Source of the DNA: Corythucha ciliata
Lineage: Eukaryota; Arthropoda; Insecta; Hemiptera; Tingidae
NCBI GenBank assembly: GCA_038030265.1
Contig: CM075938.1
Coordinates: 17,027,009 to 17,091,008 of the forward strand
Direction of reading: 5' to 3'
Length of the DNA: 64,000 bases
Of this stretch, positions 46,355 through 58,201 are shown piece by piece; positions within the stretch are counted from its first letter, which is position 1; each line of letters starts with the position of its first letter. A program made the translations under genes and the position numbers. The notes under the pieces are model-generated. The model searched no databases, was not told the DNA's origin, and saw only the letters and a list, made by a program, of their open reading frames with translations.

Positions 46355-46915
46355 ATGACCAACGTAGCCGATTTACTTCTAGAGTGGAAAATTCCTGAAG
46401 CGGAAATTAAGGAAATTATAGGTAGTAAGCAATTTTTTTTTACTGTCGCATGTTTTTTTAAGTTTCCATTTTTAATTATTATATAATAATTTATTAGAAC
46501 TATAACTTCGGCTTAAACCAGTAGCAGAGCTTAGCCCTCATGCCTGATGATGAGCCTCTCAGCGGTGAGCAATTTTTCCTTACTTTTTAACTTGCATTGA
46601 AATTATTTGAAGCCCGTCTGTTCCTGCCCTATACGTAGGTAGTTCTCGGAAGTAAATTGAGCATCCAAAAAAGGCGTCGCGATGAAACACTGCTGTCTAT
46701 TTGATCTACCTTTCAAACAACAAAACGGACCGGGAGCTCGGACCCGGAAGAGACCGGGAGCGAGCAGTTTTGGGAATTCAACCATTCTTCTCCAGCAGAA
46801 GACAGCTGGGAATCAGTCAGGCAAGCCTACATCGTTACAGATGGTTTCTTATATTCATTCGACGACATTTTAGAAGCAAATTGAGAACATTATTCATTAC
46901 CGTCTAGAATCAGGT
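46355..46915 (+). pseudogene. Possible decayed multi-exon gene
   Basis: ATG 46355 opens 22 codons (MTNVADLLLEWKIPEAEIKE...) ending at a consensus-like donor, G|GTAGTAAG, at 46421. Downstream, 46560-46575 has another donor-like GTGAGC, and 46690-46915 holds a coding-looking stretch (SSPAEDSWESVRQAYIVTDG, then FLYSFDDILEAN) broken by a TGA and ending at a donor-like GTAAAAC. The first exon resembles the start of SAM-like domains but is too short to be sure. I think it is a relic of a gene or transposon gene. Confidence 0.35.
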
Positions 46916-46919
46916 AAAA

Positions 46920-47353
46920 CAAAAAAAAGCTAGTCCGCGGCCGAAATTGTTAAAAAAAACGCTGAATCACGGTTTACACGGAGAAAACGTCAATTCGGAG
47001 CTTCTCGAATTTAATTTTCAGCGAAAATTGGGGAAAACTCTATTTCGTGGTTGAAATGTAGAAAAATTGCTAATTGGGTGGGTTAATTTGAGAAAATTTG
47101 ATAATTCATAGAAAATTTAGAAAATGGTTAGCCGCGGTTTTTGGAGGCAACTTCGTGGACAATTAGGAAAAAACCCGCTAATTTAAGAAAAAATTGAGTA
47201 AAATTGCAAATTCGCGGCTAAAATGGAGGCAAATCACTAATTCACGGTTAAAATGGACACAGCTAATTGAGCGATTGACCGATGAAATTGAGACGAAGCG
47301 CTAAAGTGTAGAAAACACGCTAATTTGCGGTTAAAATGGAGAAAATGCCAAAT
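46920..47353 (+). repeat. Array, third forward block
   Basis: Forward copies of the CGGCTAAAATGGAGA-type unit, ending exactly where duplication B begins. Confidence 0.65.
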
Positions 47354-47783
47354 CGCGGCTTATTCTGAACGATGACTTCATGGTGGCGCTGGTGAAAGTT
47401 TCGCCAAATGTCAAAGGCCGGCACTGGTCGTAAGTGTCAGGCAATTTTCGCGGTTCCAAAGCCACCCAGGGGGGTCCGTGCATTCACACTTCTGAGCTAG
47501 ACTTTAGGGCTGTTTATTTTTCGACATTTCTGCAAAAATCGCCCAAGGTTGGGACTTTCAGTCACCGCTGTCAGCGAGAGAATTCGTGCGGCCCCTGAAA
47601 AAGAGCCAAAGATGCCCAAAAACTACGGAATCATAGAGAAACCGTCTTCGTCGGTCTTTCGTCAGCGATCAAAAATCAATTTCGATTTTCTGCATCCTCG
47701 TGTCGAAAACCCCCGAGATGCCCTGTTCCATCCAATTTTAAATGTTAACCATTAAAAAAAAAAAAAAAAATACTCCTGGGGGG

Positions 47784-47891
47784 CTATTCTGTAACTCTTA
47801 ACGCGCGCGTTAGCGAATTTTCTCAGCTGATAACTTTCAATTATTCACCTTGTTTATTTCGCTAACGCACGCGTTAAGAGTTACAGAATAG
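47784..47891. mobile_element. Palindromic MITE, copy 3
   Basis: First of two tandem copies within duplication B, followed after 13 bp by copy 4. Confidence 0.85.
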
Positions 47892-47904
47892 GGGGACAGG
47901 GGGG

Positions 47905-48012
47905 CTATTCTGTAACTCTTAACGCGTACGTTAGCGAATTTTCTCAGCTGATAACTTTCAATTATTCACCTTGTTTATTTCGCTAACGCACGCGTTAAGA
48001 GTTACAGAATAG
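47905..48012. mobile_element. Palindromic MITE, copy 4
   Basis: Second tandem copy within duplication B; its left arm carries the same GCGTACG variant as copy 2 in duplication A. Confidence 0.85.
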
Positions 48013-48449
48013 ATGGGCAGGGAAATTTTGATGCCAGTATTTTCTCGACACCCAGAGTGGGCTAGTTGAGGTCTGCTAGCATCGAAACTCTTCCTTGCAG
48101 TTCAGAGCTATTCGCATTCGACTGCTTGGCCACCGTCTGCAGAACAACAAGTTTTGTTCCGACAGCAGCCTGTCGGGAAAACTGCATTTCATTCATGCGA
48201 CAATCGAGTCAAACCTCATAAGTTAGAACGATATCAATCAACTATGAATCACATTTAGGCCGTGGTATAGAAAGTCAAAATCATAAAATCGTGTTTCTTT
48301 TTACCGCAGGCCCCTTTTTTTGGCACCAACTGAGGGGGAACAAAATGATGAAAATGAAACACAGTCGGTTTGGTTGCCTATACGATATGGGAAGGTGGAC
48401 TCTTGTTAGAGGAGTTATTTGCAATTAAAATCTTTATCCCGGCCTAAAT

Positions 48450-48556
48450 TTCATTCATAATTGATTGATATCGTTCTAACTTATGAGGTTTGACTCGATT
48501 GTCGCATGAATGAAATGCACTTTTCCCGACAGGCTGCTGTCGGAACAAAACTTTTT
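48450..48556 (-). repeat. Inverted copy of part of duplication B
   Basis: About 105 bp inverse to about 48147-48250 (for example CATAAGTTAGAACGATATCA reads here on the minus strand), so the two could form a hairpin with a 200-bp loop. Confidence 0.8.
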
Positions 48557-48589
48557 TCAGGTTACGTTAATTTTCAGATCAGTTAAATT

Positions 48590-48668
48590 AGGTTAAATGG
48601 CATGTCACAATTTCACCATTGCGCAATGCGGAGTGCCTGGGTTCGAATCCGAAACAATTTTTTTTTGT
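48590..48668 (+). repeat. tRNA-like or SINE-like head
   Basis: Contains GGTTCGAATCC (48647-48657), a perfect Pol III B box, followed by a T-run. A convincing A box and cloverleaf are missing, so this is not a tRNA gene but could be a SINE remnant. Confidence 0.4.
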
Positions 48669-48669
48669 T

Positions 48670-51600
48670 CCTCCCTTTTTGGCCCACCTCAGGATTTTTT
48701 ACTCAATATTTATTAGGCTGTAGGCAAATAAAATAAAAGAGACGGCTCAAAATTCAGTGTCAATGAAATTTTTTGGTAATTGGGTGGTCCAGTAGGGCAT
48801 AGCGTTAATTTAATAGCTCCCGTCCGCCGAGAACTCCCCTGCCATATCAACGGATTTGGTTCACAAGGGTCTCATACGAAAGCGCGTTCATTTCTCATTA
48901 CTCGTGTCAATTTTGGGGGCAATTGCAGCAACAGCCGTTCGGTAGCGAATTTTCAACTAATTCAAACCCCTCTTTCACACCGTTCCCGTGGACCGATTCA
49001 TCTGGATCACGAACTCGTCCGAGATATTCACGCTATTGATTTTTAGACCAAATTTGGTTGCCCTAAGTCAAAAATTGCGACCGTGATCGTGCTAACAAGC
49101 GAGGGGCCATAAATATATATATATATAGCAAATCGAACCGACCTCGGATTCGTGTTCTAGGGGTTCTGAAACGTGAAAAAAAAGTATCACAACCCATATG
49201 TGCGACCATCAGGGCGAGACCAATAGTGCATTTTTTTGAATGAAATGCACTAAAACAGGGGGGGGGGAATGACGTAGACGTAATCTGACGACTGGAGTGT
49301 AACTGGCCTCAACGAAAAAACTCGTGATTGCCCGTCAGTATATTATCTTGAACGGAAGTAAACTTGAGACCAAACAAACGTCTTGCATTATAATTCCTTT
49401 GGTCTGTTTTCGGGGCATCAGAGCGTGGCTGCCGTATACGGGGTAAAATTCGGAAACAAAGCGACAACACATGGATACCCCTTTTTTATGGATTTTCGGA
49501 TTCCCCAGTGTTAAAATGTTGATTTGTTAAGATTTTGGGCAATTTTTCCCAAAAGTTTTTATTTTTGAGCGATTGAAGGAGGGCAAAAATGAGCATTTGC
49601 CAGTGCCACTGAATAAGAGCACACCAGCCAGTTCAGCTTGCGTCGAGACTCCTAATCCTTTAACTTCAGAGCTGTCGATTACGTGCCCACCAACTGCGGA
49701 AAATGGAGCATAAAACGTCAGAAATGAGCAGAGAATCACTACAATGACACAGTTGGACTGAAAATCCCTTCGAATTTGCTGCTTCCTCCATTTAACAGGG
49801 GGTTTCAAAATTTTAAATGTTGGCAATATTTGCATAAATCAGCCGATGGATAGGGTGGATGATTTGACATGGACGTGACTTGAGTCTCTAGGCTAGGACA
49901 AAGGTGAGTTGCAAAATGATACCGGATGAAGTGCAAAAACGAGCGTTTCGAGGTGCCATTGGTTTCGTTCTATTACCTCTACTACAGAGCCGTGTTCTGA
50001 TGGCTGCGCTTGGACTTCAGGGCAGTTCCACGGGAAATTCATGTGGCTCCTAAGAACGAGTCAAATGGCCAAAAAACGGAATGGCAGGAAAATCCACTCC
50101 AACGGTTGGTTCGTCTAGTGCTTACTGATTGGCAGTCGTACTACAAGGAATAAGCATAGCCGAACCCCACCCAGGACCATTGTTTCACTACATCTTTCCC
50201 CATTTTAGCCCAGAATGGGCGCTTTTTCGCTATATTCGCTATATGAGAATATTGGCACTTTTTCGAAGCGCTTAGAAGAGAGAACAGCAAATGAACGAGG
50301 CTTCTCAATTTTAGCCGCATAAGGACCCACATGAACTGGGCATTAAGCCCTTTTTCTCAATTTGAGACGCGGACTTGCCTGTAAGCTGTCTACAGTGCAT
50401 ACGGACTTCGATAGGCTGCTCTGGATTGATGAAAAATCGTTCAAAGCCAACGACAAGGCAAAACATTTCAGTTTTGGCACTGACGACACCTTATAAAGGC
50501 GTTTTGACCGGGACTGGAAAAAAATGGCCCTAAAAATCACCAACGACGGTTGAGGCCAAGTTGGTCACAATTTTAAATTGGACGGAGCCATGTATTTTTG
50601 GGTTTCTCTACGAGGGCAATTCGACAATCGAAACGAGCCGTTCAGACGATCCGCTGCGCTGGAGTGGAGGGGTTCCATCTCTTAAGGCTGTCATTATTGG
50701 GCAGCCTCTTCCTGTGGCAGTAATGGCTCCTGCCCACTCTCTTGGCTCCCTCAAAAGTAGCACTGGAAATAAATTTTTAGGCATGTCATGTGTGAAATTA
50801 GAGGGTGATTCATGACTTTGATTTTACTATCGCTACAAGCATGATCCTCATAGTCCATTACGAGGCCAAGTTTACAGTATTTTGACCTGGCTGACCTGTA
50901 GCTACATCCTTCTCCCTCCCCCACCTTCGCCTTAAATGTGTGGGCTATATATAGAGCCGTAAATTTTGACACCCGCAGGTTGAATCAGCCCTTTCTTGGA
51001 TTTTGCCTCCCACACCCAATGGCTTACGCGCTATACGTCCGGAGGGAAGGTTCTATGTCGACGTCGAAAGAATAATTAAATAAAAATATAGACTTCTCGG
51101 TTTCTAGATGATCGTGGGAGTTTTTCTGACAAGAAAAAGAAAGAAAGAAAGAAGAAAAAAAAAAAAAAAGTTCAATTGGTAAATGACAGCCTCTGTTATC
51201 GAAGTTTCGTGCTTCCGACATTTTTTCCCCCGTCTGCCTAATTCATATTAAATTTGATTAGCGATAAGAGCAAGAATTTGCAAAGCTATCCGAGTTGGGA
51301 GGGTGGGCGCTGGGCTTGTGAGTAGAGGCGATAACCGACGTTAAACTCAATAATGGAATTTGAGATGATTGATAAATATTTTCTCTTAGTAGGTGTAGCC
51401 AATCGAAATCTCATTTACTTTGTCCTCCACGCCTCCCCTCACCGACTCTCATTCCCGGCGTACTCATTCAACTGTAGTGCAAACGGGACAGCAAGAAAAT
51501 CTTCACTGCATGTTTACATGCCATCGATCGGTATTGCTGACGCAATTCTTTCGTGAAAATCTAGGTGAATGATTTTTCTTTGCTTTTATCAGGGGGGGGG

Positions 51601-54425
51601 TGTATTGTTCCAACCCTAAACAAGAAATGAATGTGTGTGATCAACCATATGAAAAGGTGAGACGATCTGACGAAAGATGCGTCGTATAGCCATGTACGTA
51701 GAGCTATTATCGTGCTCATGAGATAAAAATTATCTTTTTTTTTATTCGCTTTCCCCTTCGAGGCATTTCATTAAGCAATCTTTTCACGATAGTTACGACA
51801 CCGAAGTAAAGCGCGAGCGAGCAACAAATTTGCCTTTCAAAAAAACCTACTAACGACTTTCCGCGGGAATACTCGCGCGTCTAAACGAAAGCCGTCACCT
51901 GCAAAGTTTTCGAAGACGGTGACATATTCAGGCATAACTAACTAACTAACGTCAAAACTTTAACTTTCAATCTTCTCGCTTGGTGTTTTAAGATATTTCT
52001 TCTCGAAATTTATCCTCGGAAAGGAATAAGGGGGCAATGAGCAGTGAAATGCAGAACGGGGACATTCCATCGATCAAATCATAAAATGTGCCCTTCCACC
52101 TGTCCAAAACATCCTCAATCCCCCTCACCCGTAAAAACCCCGTCTTCATAAGCCTACCGCCATCGTAGTTTCCCTGATGAGCGCTCATCGTTTATTTTCC
52201 CAAAACCTTCGCACTACGGGGCTATTTTAGCTCGAGGCTCGTTAATTTTATCTCTGTGTGACAGCATTCAATTTCATTTACAGATCAACAACACAGGAAG
52301 TACAAGAAAGTAAAGATCATTTTCTGCTCGAGGCTTTTTCCCCAGTTTTTCTCTCGCAAGTCTTTCTCCCATCTTTCATTAACCAAAGCTTCTGGCAGAA
52401 TAAATATAGAATGTAGTAAAAGAGACGCTGCAGGAGAATAAAAACAAAATTTCTCATTGTTAGTATTTCTCATTAAACTTTTTCAATATTGCTGGAAGAT
52501 GATTGATCACTCTTTATATCACAGAAGAGAATGTCTTATATAGGCTTACTCCAGATAGGCCAGTTTGATCAATAGCATAATTTTTTTTTATTATTTCATA
52601 GCAAATGAGACGGCAAGCTCCATTGTTTTTTCGAGCCTCCCAACCTGAAAAAATTGTGGCAATATGATATTATCGCCTCTGTGGTAAAATAGTACATTAA
52701 ATTTTATCAGGGGTTATGAATAAAAATAAGAGTGATTCTAAGTGATTCAACACTTTTAGCAAAGACAGACTTTCTTTTTTGGAAATTGTTTACATTTAGA
52801 CGCCGTTAAAACTCCAGGGTCACTTTCGATTGACTTGACTGATTTCAATCGAATCTTTTTCAGCCGTTCTACAGAAACTTTATTTAGAAGCACTTAAATG
52901 TGGGCTTTTATAAACTTTAAAAATGTTCGATGAGTGTCGCCCACCATTCAAAGAGTCTAGTTTCTTCTTCAATTACCGTTTATCAACAAAATGGCACGAT
53001 TCTCTTAGTTGAGTGATTTATTTTTTATGCTTTCACCTTCTGTTAGTCAACATTTTAATCAAAACTTTTTTTCTCCTTTATTCAATTCGAACGATAGAGG
53101 AGGCTACAAGAGGAAAAAAAAATCGTCTTAATATTAAATTCGAGGCCGTGACTGGAAATCGTCGGTTGGGGGGGGGGGGAGTGGAAAAATATAACTATCT
53201 ACAGCACTCGACAAAAGTCATAAATCTACGGCGAATGTCACTAACAAGAGCTAATTTCTTCATCCCTCCTAAGGTTTTCCTGTGTGAGCCTCTCCAAGAA
53301 AAACGGTCTTCCTTGCAGAACCTGTCAACCCCCTGTCGCTCCCGCCGCGCACCATTCATCTGCGAGCGAAGATGGTTGGTGGAGTGCGGGAGAGGGGTGG
53401 CAGCCTCTTTTCCTTGCCCCCTGATGGCTCCTTTTCTATCCCATCACGCTTTCCACTGTGAATCTCGGTGGATTTAAATCTTCGTCAGGAACGTGAAATA
53501 AAAAATGAGTGAGTAGGCGTTATTACATTAGCATTATAATGAGGCTAATTTATATGAGGCGGTTGAAGGGAGAGTGAAAGGTTGATGGTTTGGTGTTCTT
53601 TTAAAGAAAAAAAAAAACCCTTGCTATCATTCCAATTTTTTAGTACGTAAAAGTACTTACTTTTACGAATGATTAATTCAAATAAGTCATAAACTGAAGG
53701 TAATGGAACACAAACTGAATATCTACTACTTTGCACAGCCTTTTGTTAGCCCTCAAATGGAAACGTTCCCTCAGTATCAAAAACGGAATGGGGTCATCTC
53801 ACTTAAAATTAACGGTTTCTGTTCATCTTTCCACGGGTTTTCAAATACTCTTGGAATTGAATAACTTTAGCGAATTTTATTCAGGAAATCCTGCAGGGGA
53901 AGGGGTGGACCTAAACCTATCAGAGCCCGGGGTGGAAATCTATTATGAGGCTTCTCAGTCTCTAATAAACAAGGAATATAATTTTTACGCAGCGTTAATT
54001 ATTACGCTGCAGTGTTTATTTGTAAAGTTCAGTTTCAAAAGGATCAGAGCTCGAGTATTCACCTTTCCAGTTCTCACTCGCCTATCGCCAGACTACTGTG
54101 GAAAAAAAAAAAAAATCAAACTTTCAAAGTTCCAATTTCAACGTGGGAAGTCAGCAATGACCCCTACCACCCACCACAGGAGTTTATGTCACTTTCCCAA
54201 AAAGTTCATCAATATTACCTCCCAAATCCCATTGAGAGGCGGTCACCTTCTCATATTTTTGTCATTTTTCTCAGACTACTGTTTGACGCAACAGTGTGTC
54301 CGACAGTGCCCCTTGAAGTGCGTCCAAAAATAATATGTTTCACGTGGGCATTGGATTCAGCTGATGTTCTCCACTCCCACAGGGGCACTGCAGTACGAAC
54401 ATGCTGAAGGGGCTGTCAGTGCCCC
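48670..54425. other. Unassigned AT-rich DNA
   Basis: No gene recognised over about 5.7 kb. A few reverse-oriented units of the GCTAATT...TTTTAGCC array recur at 50190-50370. Several frames (for example 53731-54333 plus) exceed 100 codons but have no domain signs. Confidence 0.4.
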
Positions 54426-54429
54426 TTAA

Positions 54430-54598
54430 CCCATTAATTGCCAACTTATTTTTTTTTTTAAACTTATTTTTTTTTTTCTTTGCTTATACTTTTTTGTGAG
54501 GTATCGTAAGAATGCTACCAGACAGTTTTTATATTTTTATTACATATTGTAAGGAGCGAGGGGAGTGTCCTCAAACGAGGGCAGTGGTAAATGATGGG
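54430..54598. mobile_element. piggyBac-type MITE
   Basis: TTAA (54426-54429) followed by CCCATTAATTGCCA. The right end reads inverted as CCCATCATTTACCACTGCCC, and the right TTAA is mutated. The inner right arm (GAGGACACTC inverted) matches the ends of the U6-bearing element at 55681-63617. Confidence 0.6.
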
Positions 54599-55676
54599 AT
54601 ATCAAGCCTCCGGGCAAGGGGGGGATCTGTGACCTCTCTCAGGGAAGGGGGTGATCGAAACTCCTTCCCCCTCAATGCTCCCCACTAACTGATCCCCACT
54701 ACCCCTCCCATCCTCGATGTTAAGAGCGATTTTACCAGTTCCGGGGGGGGGGAGGTGGTCTGCTGCCTTCCCTCCTATCTGTGATCGGCCCAAATGACTC
54801 CGGGATCATTCATGATTGAAATTTTGCAAGACACTAGTTATCTATTTCAGCAAAAACGAGAAAACGGCAAATAAATAATTATTTTCAGTATAATCGTTGT
54901 TTCGCAAGGTACTAAGAGAAGCACTTTTTACATAGCGTAATGTTGCATTTTTTGCAATAACGTTCTTCCTTTGAGTTACGAATTCACGTTGTTTCCCTTT
55001 TGTCAATAAAGTGGCTGATGCCATCTGTTCTGAAGCTGTCCTAAAGTTGGGGCAATCGACTTCTTGACAGAGAACGTTCCAAGGTGCTCTGGTTCGAGCG
55101 AAGTTTCAAACCAACGGAACTTCACACACGAAACCGAGCAATTCCGGTTTTCGTCGTGGGACTCATTGTGCACTACACGAGCGTTTACCATTCGTCATGT
55201 CTTATAGAACCCTGGTAAAAAGGTACCAGTAGTCCTGTACTGGACTACCACTTTTGACCGTTAGGCGATATATTTTGAGGCCAAACAACAGTGATCATTG
55301 AAGCTGACCATAATAAAACTGTAGAATTCAAGGACATGTGACCGGGCTACAATCATCACCTTGGAAAATCGAGAACCCTTGGCGGTTGTCTCAATCTTGT
55401 CAATGTTTATGGCTACTACTTATTGATACATTTTTGTCCATGTACCACTAGAAAATCAAAACCAAATTGTGGCAAGTAAAATGCATGATTCCCCAATGTC
55501 GTGACACGCCGACTCAGCTCGCTACCAGGACCAGATATAAGATCATGTTAGGTATGGGGGGGGGATTCTTTTATTATAAAGCTCTTTGCAATGATTTCAC
55601 TCTTCTAAGTTCTCACAGCAAACTAAATTATCACATCAGTATATGGCGAGAAGGGAGAACCTGTTTACCCTGGTAT
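54599..55676. other. Unassigned DNA
   Basis: Nothing recognised. Confidence 0.4.
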
Positions 55677-55754
55677 TTAACACTGTCCTATTTTGAGGAC
55701 ACTAATTTGAAAATCGGGTGTGAGTCATTGAGAGGAAAACAACAACAAAAAATC

Positions 55755-55776
55755 GTACTTGCTTCAGCAGTGCATA
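55755..55776 (+). pseudogene. U6 snRNA pseudogene, 5' fragment
   Basis: GTACTTGCTTCAGCAGTGCA and TA follow U6 nucleotides 1-22 with four differences that keep the 5' stem paired. It ends at CATA, where the Ginger element begins; U6 resumes at 63384. Confidence 0.8.
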
Positions 55777-56161
55777 TGTCGCAGGATTTTTGTCGAATCA
55801 GTCTTTTTCTAAAAATCCTAGCTTTTTTGTAAAACGCCGCCTTTTTGTGGGAAACTCTCTTTTTTTCTCAATCAGCCTGGATCATTTAGCCTTATTACAA
55901 ATAGGCTGAGGGTTTTCAGGCTCAACGTCGAAGCAACTTGAGATGACAAAATGCCTAACTTGTCTAGGCTCTTTGTAAAGAGGCGTAAACCGTTTCGCCG
56001 TATTGTGTTACACCCAGCATACTGATAGTGATAACGAATCACTTGTGTGTCTAGACAGTTCTTCAGCGTGCGCGTGCCGGGTTTTGAGACAAATCGGACT
56101 TTTCATTGTGATTTTTGGTTCTCTAACGTTTAGTGTTGTTCTGTGTAGTTGGTGCCTCGCT

Positions 56162-57686
56162 ATGTCCGCCGAAATGCAAGTTGACGAAATTGGAGTTGTT
56201 GTTGAACGTGAAGGGAGCGTGACCTCGAACGACGAACGAAAAGAGTTTTACGCCCGCGTCAGTAAATTCTATGAGGTTCGAGATAAAAGTTTGAAGAAAC
56301 CCTGGACCAGACAAGACGTCGCGGACGTAGTAAAGACAGTGAAGGACGCTAAAGCTCTTTCGACGGTAGGTGGTCAGCGCACTAGTTCTCATTACCATTA
56401 TGCCTACGACGTTACAGAAATCGGCGATCGTGAAAACTTGATCATCAAACGCCACAATCTGAGCGACCCGATAAAAACCATTGTTCCCATTGATGAGTAC
56501 TACGAAACTCTGGAAGCGATCCACAAGGCTTGTGACCACGGTGGCCGGGATAAGATTCCGAAACTGATCGTCGAGATTTTCATCTCCCTCTGTCTTGTCT
56601 GCCTGAAGAATCGTTCTCAACTCGTAAAGGGCTAGTGTCTCGTGTCCAAACCGATAATTTCGTCAGATTTCAATGTAAGGGGACAGGTCGACCTTATTGA
56701 TTTTCAGCCTTCAGCAGACGGAGGCTTCAAGTGGTTGATGAACTATCAGGATCACGCCACAAAATTCCGCCATTTGAGACCACTCCTTTCTAAAAGAGCA
56801 TCAGAAGTTGCCAATGAGCTCTCAAATATCTTCCTGGAATTCGGAGCTCCGAAAATTTCGCACAGAGACAATGGGCGTGAGTTTGTGGCAGGTGTTATGA
56901 AAGAACTGATTCCACTTTGGCCTGACTGCAAAATTGTCCACGGTCGTCCTCGTCATCCCCAGACTGAAGTAAGCGTCGAGAGGAGGAATCAAGACGTTGA
57001 AAACATACTACGTGGCTGGATGCTCGACAACAATTCAACGCGATGGAGCATAGGATGCTACTTTGTTCAATGGCAAAAAAAATCTTCGTTTCACCGGACA
57101 ATCGGAAGATTCCCTTACCGGGCAATGTTTGGGATTGATCCGAAAGTTGGACTTGGGAACTGCGGGATTCCTCCATCTGCACTAACAGGAATACAGACTG
57201 AAGAGGACTTGGAAAGACTTGAGGCTCTCCAAAAAAATCAGGAAGGCACCAATCTCACAGAAGAAATGTCTGACAGTGCCTCGCACCAACGTGTATTTCT
57301 TGTCATCAGACTGACCCAGAGGATTTCACAGTGGACAGTGATGAAGGCCATGAGTCGCTCCTGTGCTTAAGCTGCAAGGCAGAACGGTCAATTTTCAAGA
57401 AAAGGGAGTCAGCATTTAAAAGCACAAAACGAAGTGCGGAGAAAATGCTCCAATCTAAGAAATTGCCTCCTCTACCTATTGGCAGCTCAATGATTATTGC
57501 TGTCCCAAAGTTCGACAGAGGACCTCTCGATACGAGGAATGTGGAAGGCAAAAGTATGGACTTCAGAAATGGCGTGTACAGTGTGGGCACGAAAGTTGGC
57601 GTGATAAAAATCTGGTTCCTAAGAAACGAAATTCAATCGTCTTCTTCAGCGGTTGAATTAAGCGTTCCAGATAAGGCTATCACGTT
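56162..57686 (+). pseudogene. KRBA2/Ginger-type integrase
   Basis: I place the start at ATG 56162 (MSAEMQVDEIG). It has an N-terminal region with YAYDVTEIGDRENLIIKRHN, an H2C2 zinc-binding segment (EAIHKACDHGGRDKI, then CLVC), and a retroviral-type integrase core with RGQVDLIDFQ, SHRDNGREFV and VSVERRNQDVE, giving D, D and E. KIVHGRPRHPQ and SFHRTIGRFPYRAMFGIDP follow, then a C-terminal part (KLPPLPIGSSMIIAVPKFDR) in another frame. Lesions are a TAG at 56633-56635 and a frameshift near 57290. It would cut and join the ends of its own element. Confidence 0.88.
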
Positions 57687-57766
57687 TGTGGCAGGTGTTA
57701 TAGAAGAACTGATTCCACTTTGGCCTGACTGCAAAATTGTCCACGGTCGTCCATGCCATTCAAGTT
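57687..57766 (+). repeat. Partial duplication of integrase core
   Basis: Eighty bases here repeat 56883-56960 nearly exactly (TTTGTGGCAGGTGTTAT..., KIVHGRP codons) but lie after the C-terminal region. They are a misplaced copy of the catalytic-core segment. Confidence 0.85.
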
Positions 57767-57780
57767 TGTCATGTACCAAC

Positions 57781-58193
57781 TGTAACGGGGGGGATTTTTG
57801 GGGCTTTTGGGACCGTTACAAGGGAGACAGGACAAAATAATGAAATCACGAGTTAACGCACTAACTTTATTAACTTAACTAACAATCAAAAACCTCTTAG
57901 AACTTGTTAACTACCGGGGTGGGGGGCACAATGACACTGAGGGAACTAACCGAGCGGCCGAGGCACACTCGAGCCGGCGGCTGGCGATCGACTGCTTTAT
58001 TTCGGCACTCCGTCCACCTAGAAAACTCAGGATTGAGTAAGAGGGTAATTGAAACTAGGTTGTCTATTGCGACACTTGCCGTGCCGTTCAATTGAGCTTT
58101 GGACTCTTAGCTCAGCCCCCTGTCCCACACCGTAATGTCGTAGGCAACCTCGGGACCGGCAACCTTCGTCACCCTTGCGTAGCGCACGTTACA
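57781..58193 (-). repeat. Terminal repeat, left (3' LTR)
   Basis: Starts TGTAACGGGGGG on plus and ends GCGCACGTTACA. Near-identical to 62321-62733. Confidence 0.85.
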
Positions 58194-58201
58194 TCCACCC
58201 C

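Larger units (their letters stand above)
47354..48382 (+). repeat. Local duplication, copy B
   Basis: Second copy of 44871-45775. It is longer because the MITE is present twice in tandem here. Confidence 0.9.

Noticed and set aside
48647..48657. A tRNA gene at the perfect B box
   Set aside because: No acceptor stem, D arm or anticodon arm can be paired around it.
53731..54333. 200-codon plus-strand frame as a gene
   Set aside because: No recognisable motif, low-complexity K-run from an A-tract and overlapping frames of similar length.
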